From Myxococcus dinghuensis (GTDB lineage: Bacteria; Myxococcota; Myxococcia; Myxococcales; Myxococcaceae): a stretch of 64,000 nucleotides of DNA. The stretch is taken from NCBI RefSeq assembly GCF_024198235.1, contig NZ_JAKCFB010000029.1:1-64000 (forward strand), written 5' to 3'. The translations under genes were made by a program, and so were the position numbers. Under the pieces are notes generated by a model that was given only the letters and a program-made list of their open reading frames with translations, had not been told where the DNA came from and searched no databases. Positions 63,926 through 64,000 of the stretch are shown in pieces. Numbering within the stretch: the first letter of the stretch is position 1; each line of letters starts with the position of its first letter.

Positions 63926-64000
63926 AGGGACCTCCGGGAGGGGGAGGGTCGGGGGCGACCGTAACCGAGTATGCAAGAATTACAGGGAGAAGATCCAGTC

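Noticed and set aside
63926..64000. A sigma-70 promoter for the five-gene operon (CATACT-like -10)
   Set aside because: No acceptable -35 at proper spacing, and the upstream sequence runs off the window.

Overview
The window is very GC-rich and dense with genes. It encodes a bacterium with type IV pilus minor pilins plus PilY1, a large Wzx/Wzy/Wzc-type exopolysaccharide locus, eukaryote-like Ser/Thr kinases, YD-repeat proteins and many lipoproteins. This combination, and the gene order, point to a myxobacterium of the Myxococcus/Corallococcus type (Myxococcota); the genus cannot be fixed from the sequence alone.

Layout. (1) 1-1,035 is mobile-element debris: a 23-bp tandem repeat, an IS66-type left end with a truncated tnpA and a repeated 33-bp end, and a frameshifted 3' fragment of an IS701-like transposase. 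(2) 1,070-8,219 (minus) is a probable polymorphic-toxin locus: a Cys-rich lipoprotein, a ~2,000-aa RHS/YD-repeat protein with a compositionally distinct C-terminal tip, and an overlapping small two-helix membrane protein that may be its immunity partner. (3) 8,497-9,519 is a ROK-family sugar kinase. (4) 9,709-29,513 is a polysaccharide island: Wzx flippase, Wzy/ligase-like polymerase, Wzc co-polymerase fused to a tyrosine kinase, two GT2 and seven GT-B glycosyltransferases, a methyltransferase, a GT2-methyltransferase fusion and a Ser/Thr kinase. From memory it resembles the BPS (biosurfactant polysaccharide) locus of Myxococcus xanthus, where the Wzc homologue is BtkB/WzcB. (5) 29,873-37,479 is a five-gene pilX-pilY1-pilV-pilW-fimU operon for a pilus-tip priming complex, closed by a strong hairpin. 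(6) 37,572-49,615 holds mostly single genes: a small cytochrome c, an acidic secreted protein, a PAS histidine kinase, mfd, a DUF2167 protein, a flavin reductase, an argE/hutF pair and a ChaN/EreA-like lipoprotein. (7) 49,698-54,355 holds a ferritin-like protein, a complete LigD (PE-LIG-POL), an EamA exporter and a small STAS-like protein. (8) 54,433-63,925 (minus) is a tight five-gene operon of exported proteins: a multi-Cys DUF1549/1588/1585-like heme protein, a small lipoprotein, a Tat-exported DUF1501 protein, a lipoprotein with a C-terminal heme-c motif, and a 1,239-aa FG-GAP lipoprotein.

How it fits together. The polysaccharide and pilus regions both serve the cell surface and surface motility. 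The RHS locus is a likely weapon or recognition system with a swapped tip next to transposon debris. The five-gene DUF1501/heme operon is the least explained unit and the best candidate for an undescribed envelope system. I saw no tRNA, rRNA or CRISPR array. Most terminator-like hairpins here lack a T-tract.
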